A DNA stretch of 64,000 bases from Marinobacter sp. LV10R510-11A (GTDB lineage Bacteria > Pseudomonadota > Gammaproteobacteria > Pseudomonadales > Oleiphilaceae): contig NZ_LT907980.1 of NCBI RefSeq assembly GCF_900215155.1, positions 806,001 through 870,000 of the forward strand, written 5' to 3'. Positions 55,411-63,456 of this stretch are shown here, one piece after another (the first letter of the stretch is position 1; the number at the start of each line of letters is the position of its first letter). The notes under the pieces are model-generated. The model did no database searches and was not told the origin of the DNA. It was given only the letters and a program-made list of their open reading frames with translations. A program made the position numbers and the translations under genes.

Positions 55411-55486
55411 ACCTGCCCGCTCAATTATGGCACTGTGTTGGCATGTGCCCATTTTGGCATAATCCACGCTGCTGAGATGGGCAGGT
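55411..55486 (+). promoter_or_regulatory. HDAC leader: SD-sequestering pair and TTGGCAT direct repeat
   Basis: ACCTGCCC (55411-55418) is the complement of GGGCAGGT (55479-55486), which contains the ribosome-binding site of the HDAC gene, so a leader stem could hide it. Between them TTGGCAT occurs twice, 16 bases apart (55438-55444 and 55454-55460). Both are direct observations; regulation is conjecture. Confidence 0.35.
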
Positions 55487-55495
55487 GAAAACATC

Positions 55496-56629
55496 ATGTC
55501 TTGGATGACAGCTATGACAGCGTCCGTATTGATCTATTACGACCTTCGCATGCTCGGTCACAATCCACACGGCTGGGATCCTGGCCGTCCCGAATGGACT
55601 GACGCAGTCAAGGCGATGATTGAGCTGCAGTACCCCAATGCCAACCTGGACACCTATAGCCACCCCGAACGCCCGGATCGGCTGACCGCGATTGTCGATC
55701 AGCTGCTTAAGGAGCCTATCGACGGCTTGCGCTGGATGCTGCCGGCCCCGGCCAGCGCCACTCAGCTCGAGCGGGCACATGATGCAGCCTATGTGGCCCA
55801 CATCGAGTCGCTGGATGGACAATTCGGCTGGCTGGCCAAGGATACGACCGCAGTATCGCCAGGCAGCGTGCTAGCGGCTCGCTTGGCTGCCGGTTCGGGA
55901 ATCAGCGCGATTGAAGCTATCGCCGCCGGTGAGGCCCAGCGGGCGTTCTGCATCGTGCGCCCGCCGGGCCATCATGCTCCGGCCGATCGTGCCCGGGGCT
56001 TCTGTCTTTATAACAACCTGGCGGTCACCGCGGCGCATGCACGCAAAGCGCTCGGCAACGAACGGGTCATGATCTGGGACTGGGACATGCATCACGGCAA
56101 CGGCACTCAGGCCATTTTCTATGACGATCCCAGCGTGCTGGTGGTCGATAGCCACTGCGCGGCACCGTTCTACCCGGGCAGCGGACTGCTGGCTGAAACC
56201 GGAACTGGAGCGGGCCTCGGTTACCATCTCAACGTGCCACTGCCCACGGGTTTTGGCAACGCCGCACTACTGAAGGTGTTTGAACAGGTCGTGCGCCCGG
56301 CGGCACGCGCATTCCGGCCTGATATTCTGCTGGTATCGAGTGGCTTCGATTGCCATTACCTTGACATGGTCTGCAACATGGATGAAACCGGCTATGCCGC
56401 CGTCACTCAGCGCATGAGCGACCTGGCCGACGAGCTATGTGATGGCCGCCTGGTACTGATGCTGGAAGGCGGCTACAACGCCAAGGCTTTGGCTGACAGC
56501 GCGTATGCTGTAAGCGAGGCGCTGGCGGGGAAACCGTTGAGTGCGCTTAACGTCCTAGCGGACGACCCCGGTTGTGCGGCCGTGTCCGATGCAGCGGTGT
56601 TCCATGCCGAATTCATAGGTAGTGATTAA
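55496..56629 (+). CDS. Histone-deacetylase superfamily protein
   Basis: 377 residues; ATG 55496 has AGGTG nine bases upstream, with in-frame ATGs at 55505 and 55514. It is a zinc-dependent deacetylase fold with PPGHHAPADRARGFC (active-site His pair), the zinc ligands in WDWDMHHGNGTQ and GFDCHYLD, and the catalytic tyrosine in EGGYN. Bacterial members remove acetyl groups from polyamines or other small amines or proteins; substrate unknown. Base composition is clearly richer in G+C than the flanking genes, and it sits just after a tRNA-Ser gene, suggesting acquisition. Confidence 0.9.
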   Translation: MSWMTAMTASVLIYYDLRMLGHNPHGWDPGRPEWTDAVKAMIELQYPNANLDTYSHPERPDRLTAIVDQLLKEPIDGLRWMLPAPASATQLERAHDAAYVAHIESLDGQFGWLAKDTTAVSPGSVLAARLAAGSGISAIEAIAAGEAQRAFCIVRPPGHHAPADRARGFCLYNNLAVTAAHARKALGNERVMIWDWDMHHGNGTQAIFYDDPSVLVVDSHCAAPFYPGSGLLAETGTGAGLGYHLNVPLPTGFGNAALLKVFEQVVRPAARAFRPDILLVSSGFDCHYLDMVCNMDETGYAAVTQRMSDLADELCDGRLVLMLEGGYNAKALADSAYAVSEALAGKPLSALNVLADDPGCAAVSDAAVFHAEFIGSD

Positions 56630-56676
56630 GCTGAGTCACCCCCATCTCGTTCCGTGAAATGTGAGGTCTGACCTTC

Positions 56677-57720
56677 TTAACACTTGATTCCTGATCCGAG
56701 GCTCGCCTCCCTGAAGGAAACCAGCCGCCGTTTGTCCTCGTCCCAGAGCGCCAGGTGTACTGAATCGATACTTTCGCGCAGCGTGACCCGGCTGAATGTC
56801 TGAAGTTCGGGGTAGTCCTGCAACACTTCGGGCAGGCGGTAGGAAGGGATACGGCTGGCTAGATGGTGAACATGGTGCACGCCGATGTTGGCGCTGAACC
56901 AGCGCAGGATATCCGGCAGTACATAGTAGGAACTGCCCTGCAGCGCGGCGTCATGCACGTCCCAGTGTTCGTCGTGTTCCCAGTAGGTAGTCTCAAACTG
57001 GTGCTGAACGTAAAACAGCCATATCCCCATGGTGGCGGCCAGCAGCGTGATCGGGATCTGGACCATCAGGAAAGGTCCCAGTCCGACAAGCCAGATTGCG
57101 CCGGTTGCCAGAACCGCAATGGCCACATTGGTGCCCAGAGTGCTGATCCAGGGCATCCAGCCAGCACGCATGAAGCCGAACGGCAGCCGGTAGTCCACCA
57201 CAAAAGTGTACATGGGTCCGAAACCGAATAGCACCAGAGGGTGGCGATAGAGGCGATAGCGCCATTGCTGCCACCGCGGCAGGGCCTGGAATTCGCGCAC
57301 GGCGAGGGTGTCGAGCCCGCCAACGCTCGGCCGGTCCAAATTGCCGGAGTTGGCATGATGCAGGTTATGGGCATGACGCCAGAAATCATGAGGAGTCAGG
57401 GTAAGCACACCGATGATACGGCCCGCCCAGTTATTGGCGCGCCGCGAATGGAAAAACGACCTGTGGCTGCAGTCATGCTGGATCATGAACAGTCGTACCA
57501 AGAATCCCGCGGCAGGGACGGCCAACACCAGGGCTAGGGGCCAGTATCCGGCACTGACCGCCAGCCACATCAGAACCCAGATCAACGCAAAGGGGAGTGC
57601 GGTGATCAGGAGCTCCGCAATACTGCGTGCCAGGCGTGGCTTGCAATATGCTCTGAGCGTCTGCCTCAGGGATCTGGGGTCAGTGGTGAACTCGGAGCTC
57701 GATGCTGATGGTGTGCTCAT
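56677..57720 (-). CDS. Membrane fatty-acid desaturase
   Basis: 347 residues with about four to six hydrophobic helices and the three histidine boxes of acyl-lipid desaturases: HDCSHRSFFH (about residue 88), HNLHHANSG (about 125) and VHHVHHLASR (about 285). These bind a di-iron centre. It resembles delta-12/omega-6-type enzymes (DesA-like), but regiospecificity cannot be read from sequence. Convergent with the HDAC gene, 47 bases apart, and of similar high G+C, so the two probably arrived together. Confidence 0.9.
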   Translation of the reverse strand: MSTPSASSSEFTTDPRSLRQTLRAYCKPRLARSIAELLITALPFALIWVLMWLAVSAGYWPLALVLAVPAAGFLVRLFMIQHDCSHRSFFHSRRANNWAGRIIGVLTLTPHDFWRHAHNLHHANSGNLDRPSVGGLDTLAVREFQALPRWQQWRYRLYRHPLVLFGFGPMYTFVVDYRLPFGFMRAGWMPWISTLGTNVAIAVLATGAIWLVGLGPFLMVQIPITLLAATMGIWLFYVQHQFETTYWEHDEHWDVHDAALQGSSYYVLPDILRWFSANIGVHHVHHLASRIPSYRLPEVLQDYPELQTFSRVTLRESIDSVHLALWDEDKRRLVSFREASLGSGIKC

Positions 57721-57809
57721 GGTGCTTTTGCCTCGAATCCGGGGTCTTGAACACCAAGTCTACATCAGGGCTCGTATTGCAACCGTACGCTACCGAACGT
57801 TCTTTCGTT

Positions 57810-58919
57810 TCAAAGATCGCGACCCGGATAGATGGCGTTTTTCTGTTCGTCCGCAAACGTCTGGCGCGCGGCCAGTGTTCTGGGTTGGTTGTCTGGAGAT
57901 TTCCAGCCTTGCAGGTTCTCTTCTATCAGCTGCACCAGGGCATCAATGTGCCCGGGTGTGGCGTTCAGGGCGGTTATGTAGCTGAACCCCTCGCCGCCGC
58001 CTTCCATAAAGTAACCGCGGTTTTCTTCATCAATTTCTTCAATGGTTTCCAGGCAGTCAGACGAAAATCCCGGGCAGAACACATCAATAGACTTAACGCC
58101 TTGCCCCGCAAGCGCTTTAAGCGTCTCGTCAGTATAGGGCTTGAGCCACTCTTCCTTGCCGAAACGGGACTGGAACGTGGTCATGTACTCTTCTTTTGTC
58201 AGCCCAAGCCGCTCTGCCAGAAGTCTTGACGTTTTATGGCACTCGCAGTGGTAAGGGTCGCCCTTGGTCAAATATTTCAGCGGTACCCCATGAAAGGACA
58301 GCACCAGCTTTTGCTTGCGCCCGTGGTTCGACCAATGGCTTTCAATATGCTGAGCCATGGCCTCAATATAGGGCGGGTAATCTGGATAATGTGAGATGAA
58401 ACGCAAATCAGGCAGCCATCGGCGCTTTGCGAAGTCCTTGGCGATGGCATCGAAGGTAGATGCCGATGTGGACGCGGAATACTGCGGATAAAGCGGCAGT
58501 ACCACTAGTTTTCGCACGCCCTGATGCTGCATTTCATCGAGCACTCTTGGGATGGACGGATTGCCGTAACGCATGGCAAAGCCAACAACCACATCAGTGC
58601 CATATTTCTTTTTCAAAACTTCCTGAATGCCCTCAGCTTGTTTTGCCGTATGGATCAGCAATGGTGAGCCCTCGGGCTGCCATACACTCGCATAAGCCGC
58701 TGCACTGCGCTTGGGGCGAATGCGGAGGATGATGCCATGCAGGATCAGCCACCACAGTGGGCGAGGTAGCTCGACGACCCTCGGATCGGCGAGGAATTCC
58801 CCCAGGTAACGGCGTAAAGCTGATGGGGTCGGGGCATCCGGTGTACCAAGGTTGGTTACCAGCACGCCAATCCTTTCCGGCTGGTTGTGCCTGAAGTTCT
58901 CTGAACCTTTATATTGCAT
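57810..58919 (-). CDS. hemH: Ferrochelatase
   Basis: Inserts iron into protoporphyrin IX, the last step of heme synthesis. 369 residues. The metal/porphyrin histidine is in LSFHGVPLKY, the acidic ligand in CPGFSSDCLETIEEID, and GTPDAPTPSALRRYL is the usual N-terminal block. The gene lies to the right of the G+C-rich pair and returns to normal composition, marking the cassette border near 57720-57810. Confidence 0.96.
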   Translation of the reverse strand: MQYKGSENFRHNQPERIGVLVTNLGTPDAPTPSALRRYLGEFLADPRVVELPRPLWWLILHGIILRIRPKRSAAAYASVWQPEGSPLLIHTAKQAEGIQEVLKKKYGTDVVVGFAMRYGNPSIPRVLDEMQHQGVRKLVVLPLYPQYSASTSASTFDAIAKDFAKRRWLPDLRFISHYPDYPPYIEAMAQHIESHWSNHGRKQKLVLSFHGVPLKYLTKGDPYHCECHKTSRLLAERLGLTKEEYMTTFQSRFGKEEWLKPYTDETLKALAGQGVKSIDVFCPGFSSDCLETIEEIDEENRGYFMEGGGEGFSYITALNATPGHIDALVQLIEENLQGWKSPDNQPRTLAARQTFADEQKNAIYPGRDL

Positions 58920-58964
58920 GGGAGGGGTGATCCTGAGCGTTAATCGTTTGAAACTAAGCGATGA

Positions 58965-59393
58965 TTACTGGTTATCAGACTGCTGTGCCATGCGCGGAGC
59001 AAGGCCGCTGATGTCGTATCCGGCACTGCTGGCTTTGCTGAACACATCCTTAGCGGGAATGGTGCGGGCAGCATTCAGCGCCCAAAGCACAGTACAGCGG
59101 GTTCCGGAGCGACAGAAAGCTAATACGGGCTTGTCAGAATCCTGGATCATTGCACCAAAACGATCAACGTCAGCGTCAGACACATTTCCAGATTCGACAG
59201 GCATATACACCCAGGTCATGCCATTTTCAAGGGCGGCGGCTTGTATATCGGCCATGGCCGGCTGACCAAACTCTTCGTGATCTGGGCGGTTGGCCACCAG
59301 CGTTCTGAAGCCAAGCCTCGCGGCCTCTGCCACATCGCCGTAGGTAATCTGGGGCGCGACGGAAAGTGTGTCATCGATCTTTCGGATATCCAT
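58965..59393 (-). CDS. DUF442 (TIGR01244-type) phosphatase-like sulfurtransferase
   Basis: 142 residues from the ATG at 59393 (GGAG upstream); the frame extends to 59435 without support. Protein-tyrosine-phosphatase-like fold with the Cys-loop LAFCRSGTRC (Cys-x5-Arg). DUF442 domains are often fused to or beside persulfide dioxygenase and sulfide-detoxification genes. Here the neighbours are two YeeE/YedE genes, which supports a sulfur-handling role. Activity is not proven for the family. Confidence 0.85.
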   Translation of the reverse strand: MDIRKIDDTLSVAPQITYGDVAEAARLGFRTLVANRPDHEEFGQPAMADIQAAALENGMTWVYMPVESGNVSDADVDRFGAMIQDSDKPVLAFCRSGTRCTVLWALNAARTIPAKDVFSKASSAGYDISGLAPRMAQQSDNQ

Positions 59394-59480
59394 GGGTTTT
59401 CGTCTCCGGAATCGGTAAAAATACGATGCCATCATGGCACAGCCAATGGCATCTGTCAGAAGGATAAAATGTCAATCAAC

Positions 59481-59951
59481 TCAGCCCTTAGCGGTGGTGC
59501 CCCAGCCGTCCCCGGGCCCACCAGAACGAACACTAGATCGCTTACGCTCAATCAGCTCGAATATTCCCATGCCGGCCACCATAGAAGCTACAAACACGAC
59601 CGATTTGATTTCGCCCGCACCCAAACCTACCAGGCCGGGACCAGGACAAATGCCCGCGATACCCCAGCCAATACCGAAAAGCAGACCACCGATGATCAGG
59701 CGCTTATCTACATGAGATTGGCTAGGCATTTTCATGTTCAGGCCGAGAAACGACAGGGTTCTCTTTCGTGCAATGGCAAAAGCAAATACACCAACGAGAA
59801 CAGCCCCGCCCATTACGAAACCAAGAGAGGGATCCCACAGGCCGGCAATGTCGAGGAAGCCTAGAACTTTTTCAGGGTTTGCCATGCCGGAAACAATAAG
59901 CCCCAGACCAAACAACAAACCAGCAAATAATGACGCAATAGAAGATTTCAT
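59481..59951 (-). CDS. YeeE/YedE family transporter, second half (PmpB-like)
   Basis: 156 residues with about four transmembrane helices. The family cysteine is in GIAGICPGPGLVG. Together with the next gene it would form one full YeeE/YedE unit; in relatives these carry thiosulfate or other sulfur compounds. Four bases separate it from its partner. The C-terminal 20 residues are polar and Gly-rich. Confidence 0.88.
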   Translation of the reverse strand: MKSSIASLFAGLLFGLGLIVSGMANPEKVLGFLDIAGLWDPSLGFVMGGAVLVGVFAFAIARKRTLSFLGLNMKMPSQSHVDKRLIIGGLLFGIGWGIAGICPGPGLVGLGAGEIKSVVFVASMVAGMGIFELIERKRSSVRSGGPGDGWGTTAKG

Positions 59952-59955
59952 GAAA

Positions 59956-60393
59956 TTACACTCCTAGAACGTGGCGGATAATGAAAACGGTTACAAAGCC
60001 GGCGAACATAAAGCTTAGGGTTGCCGCCAGTGATCTAGGAGATAACCGCGACAGGCCACAAACGCCGTGACCACTGGTGCAACCTGAGCCGTAACGAGTG
60101 CCAACTCCCACAAGAAGGCCCGCGATAATGAGTGCAGGGTATCCCGCTTCTATCTCGATAGGTGGCAACTCTGTGACCAGCATCCACAGGCCGGGAGCAC
60201 CGATAAGACCGGCTAAAAAAGCAACTCGCCAGCTAATGTCACCGGCAGTGGGGGCCAGAAAACCGCCCAGAATGCCGCTGATTCCGGCAATCCTTCCGTT
60301 CAGCAGAAGAAAACTCGCGGCAGCGAGGCCGACCAACACACCGCCGGTGAGTGCGGTCCAGGGAGTAAAATTACTCCAGGCAATATCAATCAT
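59956..60393 (-). CDS. YeeE/YedE family transporter, first half (PmpA-like)
   Basis: 145 residues, about four helices. Paired cysteines in GSGCTSGHGVCGLSRLSPRS, the family signature. GAAGCTCC-type site (GGAGC on the minus strand) precedes the ATG. The leader contains an intrinsic terminator (60452-60478) upstream of the start, so expression may be controlled by read-through. Confidence 0.88.
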   Translation of the reverse strand: MIDIAWSNFTPWTALTGGVLVGLAAASFLLLNGRIAGISGILGGFLAPTAGDISWRVAFLAGLIGAPGLWMLVTELPPIEIEAGYPALIIAGLLVGVGTRYGSGCTSGHGVCGLSRLSPRSLAATLSFMFAGFVTVFIIRHVLGV

Positions 60394-60410
60394 TCAGAAG
60401 CTCCTCTAAA

Positions 60411-60458
60411 GCTAGTTTTGGTATAAGCATATAATCGGCAGATATAATACCAAAAAAA
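60411..60458 (-). promoter_or_regulatory. AT-rich operator-like palindrome before the YeeE/YedE pair
   Basis: TTTTGGTA and TACCAAAA flank a centre with the direct repeat ATATAAT-cggcag-ATATAAT (60430-60449). The 9-mer GTATAAGCA at 60421-60429 recurs at 60541-60549, in the promoter of the RNA candidate. Shared control of the two transcripts is plausible. Confidence 0.4.
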
Positions 60459-60478
60459 GCCCGGCGGGAATGCCGGGC
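60452..60478 (-). terminator. Intrinsic terminator ahead of the YeeE/YedE pair
   Basis: A perfect 7-bp G+C stem with a six-base loop and a T7 run on the minus strand. No upstream minus-strand gene exists for it to serve (the phasin gene runs the other way), hence the RNA candidate above. Confidence 0.9.
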
Positions 60479-60533
60479 AGAGGCGTGCGAGTAGTATCCA
60501 TTAAAGACTTCCAGACAAACCGGCGTCAGCAGG
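60452..60533 (-). ncRNA. Candidate small RNA or terminating leader (about 82 nt)
   Basis: On the minus strand a promoter (TTCAAA 60569-60564, 18 bases, TATACT 60545-60540) is followed about 80 bases later by a clean intrinsic terminator: GCCCGGC/GCCGGGC stem (60472-60478 with 60459-60465, loop of six) and seven T. No convincing open frame lies between. The RNA has three GGA motifs and a GCCGG stretch that could compete with the terminator stem. It either stands alone or attenuates the YeeE/YedE operon 59 bases downstream. Prediction only. Confidence 0.55.
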
Positions 60534-60687
60534 GACTCCAGTATAAGCAAGTATTGCCTATATTTTGAACACTTCAAGCTTCTAGCGCTTTTCGTTAATA
60601 TCATTTTGTCATATGCAACGCATCCTTAATACTGAAGCTTGTGGTTATGCGGCTTTCAGGGCGACTGAATTTAGTTGCGAGCTGTAA

Positions 60688-60693
60688 TATAAT
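60688..60693 (+). promoter_or_regulatory. -10 box of the phasin gene
   Basis: Consensus TATAAT 40 bases before the phasin ATG; the -35 (CTGAAT, 60665-60670, 17-base spacer) is weak. It is divergent from the RNA-candidate promoter, with about 120 bases between them. Confidence 0.45.
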
Positions 60694-60732
60694 GGCACCT
60701 TAAGCGCACTTTCGCTTCCCAGAGGTTGTTAT

Positions 60733-61149
60733 ATGTCAGATGAAAACGACAAGAAGCCCGAGAATGATCCGCAGTTGGCAGGAAAAATAAAGGATTCAGC
60801 CCGTCAAATCTGGCTTGCTGGCTTAGGTGCATTTACTAAGGCAGAAGAGGATACCGGCCGTTTTTTTGATCGCCTGGTGCAGGAAGGTGAGCAACTGGAA
60901 AACAGAACTCGCGGCGTGGTGGAGAAGCAGATCCGCTCAGTGGAAGATCGCGTTGGGGGTGTACGTGAGCGGGCAACGGGCACTTGGGACAGGCTAGAGC
61001 ACTTGTTTGATGAGCGAGTATCAGGAGCACTACGTCGGCTGGGCATTCACCGTAAGGAAGATATCGAAGCGCTTGAGAGCAGAATAGAAGCGTTAGAAGC
61101 TGAGCTGTCCGGGCTGAGAAACCGCAATGGTAGAGACGAAGAAGAGTAA
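60733..61149 (+). CDS. Phasin family protein (PhaI/PhaF-type granule-associated)
   Basis: 138 residues, soluble and almost wholly helical. KIKDSARQIWLAGLGAFTKAEEDTGRFF-type phasin core (about residues 18-45), an amphipathic middle and a C-terminal coiled coil (about 108-132). Such proteins coat polyhydroxyalkanoate granules and help segregate them. No PHA synthase lies in the window. A TetR-type regulator gene is convergent six bases downstream. Confidence 0.85.
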   Translation: MSDENDKKPENDPQLAGKIKDSARQIWLAGLGAFTKAEEDTGRFFDRLVQEGEQLENRTRGVVEKQIRSVEDRVGGVRERATGTWDRLEHLFDERVSGALRRLGIHRKEDIEALESRIEALEAELSGLRNRNGRDEEE

Positions 61150-61155
61150 CGTTTT

Positions 61156-61785
61156 TTACAGATAGTCCTGGCTGATCAGTTTTGCATGCTCCTGCTGCTC
61201 GGGCGCGAAATAGGGCAGCATCAGATGCATCATCTGGTACACACCCCGGCCGGGGTCGACAGACTCACGATCATCAAGATGAGAGAGTGTGTCGAAGGCG
61301 CTCCAGTAACAGGCTGTTAGAGTTAGTTGCTCACACAACGAGTTCAACTCACTCTGTTCAATACTCATCATGTTCTGGCGTCGCAGGCTTTCACAAATAC
61401 TTCGGAAAGCCGCTGTTTTCTTCAGCAGGACCCGCTTGAAGCGCACTTGTAAACGTTCATAGCGGGACAACACGTTAACCAGATCCTGGTATAGAAACCG
61501 GTAACGAGCCACAGCTTCGAATAACAGGTGCAGGAAAAAACTCTGTTGATCCAGGCTAATATCCACATCTTCCGGAACCGCAAGCAAGTCCAGCATTTCC
61601 GCTTCAAATGCCGTAAACAACTCTTCTACGATGCTGCCCTTGCTCTTGAAGTGGTAATACAGATTACCAGGGCTCATATCCAGCTCATCCGAGATGAGCA
61701 GGGTGGTTACGTTGGGTTCGCCCTGGCTGTTGAAAAGAGACAGGCTAGTGATGAGTATGCGATCCCGGGTTTTTATTTTTGTCAT
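61156..61785 (-). CDS. TetR/AcrR family transcriptional regulator
   Basis: 209 residues from the ATG at 61785 (an in-frame start at 61800 overlaps less well). N-terminal helix-turn-helix (about 8-50) with ITSLSLFNSQGEPNVTTLLISDELDMSPGNLYYHFKSK (positions only approximately 12-49) typical of the family, then a helical ligand domain. It resembles the TetR regulators found beside phasin genes; a PHA- or lipid-related target is inferred from position only. Confidence 0.88.
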   Translation of the reverse strand: MTKIKTRDRILITSLSLFNSQGEPNVTTLLISDELDMSPGNLYYHFKSKGSIVEELFTAFEAEMLDLLAVPEDVDISLDQQSFFLHLLFEAVARYRFLYQDLVNVLSRYERLQVRFKRVLLKKTAAFRSICESLRRQNMMSIEQSELNSLCEQLTLTACYWSAFDTLSHLDDRESVDPGRGVYQMMHLMLPYFAPEQQEHAKLISQDYL

Positions 61786-61803
61786 GTGGCGCCCAGTCAA
61801 TCC

Positions 61804-62616
61804 TTAGAGTTCAAAACTGGCCCAAACTGGGCAGTGATCAGATGGCCGCTCCATCGCGCGAAAGCCTAAGGACACTCCGGCTTCACGTGCTTTGGGCAGT
61901 AGGCTGTCGTTGGCCATAATCAGATCAATGCGCAGGCCACGCTTAGGGTCTTTATCAAAGCCTTTGCTGCGGTAATCAAACCAGCTGAATGTTTGTGCGT
62001 CTTCCGGGTGAAGGTGCCGAAAAACATCAGTATAGCCGCGGCTTTCAATCTGGCCGAGCCATTCCCGCTCTTCTGGAAGGAACGCGCATTTCCCGGTACG
62101 CAGCCAACGTTTGGCGTTGTCTGGGCCTATACCAACGTCTTTGTCGGTAGGCGCAATGTTCATGTCGCCCATGACTAGCACGTGGCTACCTTGGCCTTTT
62201 AGGTCGTCCAAGTAGGTCATAAGGTCCGCGTAGAAATTCTTTTTGGCCGGGAATTTTACCGGATGATCCCGGCCTTCACCTTGCGGGAAATAACCGTTAA
62301 TAACCGTAAGCTTTTTACCATTTACGGTGAATTGCCCGGTAATCAGGCGGCGCTGGGCATCTTCTGTATCTCCAGAGTAGCCTTTAAAGATGTGTTCTGG
62401 CTCCTCGCGGGAAAGCAGGGCGACCCCATAATGAGTTTTCTGGCCGTGAAAATGGACGTGGTAACCCAGCTCACGAATGGCCTCAACCGGAAACTCTTCG
62501 TCTCTTACCTTGGTTTCCTGAATGCCGATGACATCGGGATTGTGGCTTTCAATCAGGGCTTCTAGCTGGTGTAGGCGGACACGGATACTGTTGGCGTTAA
62601 AAGACACAAACATCAT
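61804..62616 (-). CDS. xthA: Exodeoxyribonuclease III
   Basis: AP endonuclease and 3'-5' exonuclease of base-excision repair. 270 residues, EEP fold: metal glutamate in IGIQETKV, catalytic GDMNIAP, and the terminal His in PSDHCPVWA. Start at either of two adjacent ATGs. It lies 18 bases upstream of the TetR gene on the same strand, so they may share a transcript. Confidence 0.95.
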   Translation of the reverse strand: MMFVSFNANSIRVRLHQLEALIESHNPDVIGIQETKVRDEEFPVEAIRELGYHVHFHGQKTHYGVALLSREEPEHIFKGYSGDTEDAQRRLITGQFTVNGKKLTVINGYFPQGEGRDHPVKFPAKKNFYADLMTYLDDLKGQGSHVLVMGDMNIAPTDKDVGIGPDNAKRWLRTGKCAFLPEEREWLGQIESRGYTDVFRHLHPEDAQTFSWFDYRSKGFDKDPKRGLRIDLIMANDSLLPKAREAGVSLGFRAMERPSDHCPVWASFEL

Positions 62617-62709
62617 GGCTGAAAGCTCTCCTGAAAACTCTCCGGCGTTGGTTCCGGCAGGAGTTTAACACATTGAAACCACTGTATTGCCCTCCCGAAG
62701 AGGACAGGT

Positions 62710-63456
62710 TCAACGGGTCAGTTCACATTCCGGATAGGTACTTGCGGCATAGCGGATGGTTGCGGTGTAGTTCTGATCAGTGTTCTCGCGCACGTTGGTA
62801 AGGCCTGAATAGGCTGTGAGTGCGCCTTTATTGTTGTAGCCGAGGATAATGGGATCCACCAGGAACTTGAGCAACATACTGTCCGGGCGGATTTGCACCA
62901 CGTGATCAGCCCTCACAGCCTGGCTTTGAGTGGGTTCGAGAATGAAAGCGTAATCCGTTCCCCGGGTTGGCGCCAGAAAACGAAATTTTACGGATTCGCC
63001 GCTGACGACCTTCTCCCAGTTCCTACGCACTAAGTTATCAAAACCCGCATCCACCACCAGATTTTCGGAAACAGCTACGCTGGAGCGCTTTGTATCGCCG
63101 CCAGGCTGCTGCCATACAACATTCACAGACCCCGAATCCGCGTAAGAGATCTCCAAAGATTCCTGAAAATCCGGTTGCTGGAAAATGACTGTGGGGCGAA
63201 TGTTGGACGGGCTGTAATCGAGGCTCTTTTCAGCGAACGTCTCATTTCCGCCTTCAGCTTGGCGACTATAGATCACACGATGCTCCAGTGGCCGGAACGC
63301 GCCGTTATCACAGGAGCCCTCTATTGTGTGTTGCTCCTCATAAAGCGCTTTCCCATCTTGGCTTTCAGCAGTTCCGGTAAACTTAAAAACGTCGGCAGAC
63401 ACAGGTGTAGCCAGAGCAATCGCTGCCGTTAATAAACACACTGAGCTTCGATTCAC
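62710..63456 (-). CDS. Uncharacterised exported protein
   Basis: 248 residues with a signal peptide (about 1-21, cleavage after PVSA). The mature part is beta-rich and has three cysteines at most. No family is recognised with confidence. The start overlaps the DUF2878 stop by four bases, so the two are translationally coupled and probably act together at the envelope. Confidence 0.75.
   Translation of the reverse strand: MNRSSVCLLTAAIALATPVSADVFKFTGTAESQDGKALYEEQHTIEGSCDNGAFRPLEHRVIYSRQAEGGNETFAEKSLDYSPSNIRPTVIFQQPDFQESLEISYADSGSVNVVWQQPGGDTKRSSVAVSENLVVDAGFDNLVRRNWEKVVSGESVKFRFLAPTRGTDYAFILEPTQSQAVRADHVVQIRPDSMLLKFLVDPIILGYNNKGALTAYSGLTNVRENTDQNYTATIRYAASTYPECELTR

Noticed and set aside
55301..57809. 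att-site duplication bounding the HDAC/desaturase cassette
   Set aside because: Looked for a second copy of the tRNA-Ser 3' end downstream to 57810; none seen, so insertion by tRNA-targeted integration is unproven.
60386..60604. 72-residue minus-strand open frame over the candidate RNA
   Set aside because: It reads through the intrinsic terminator and overlaps the YeeE/YedE start; composition is not protein-like.
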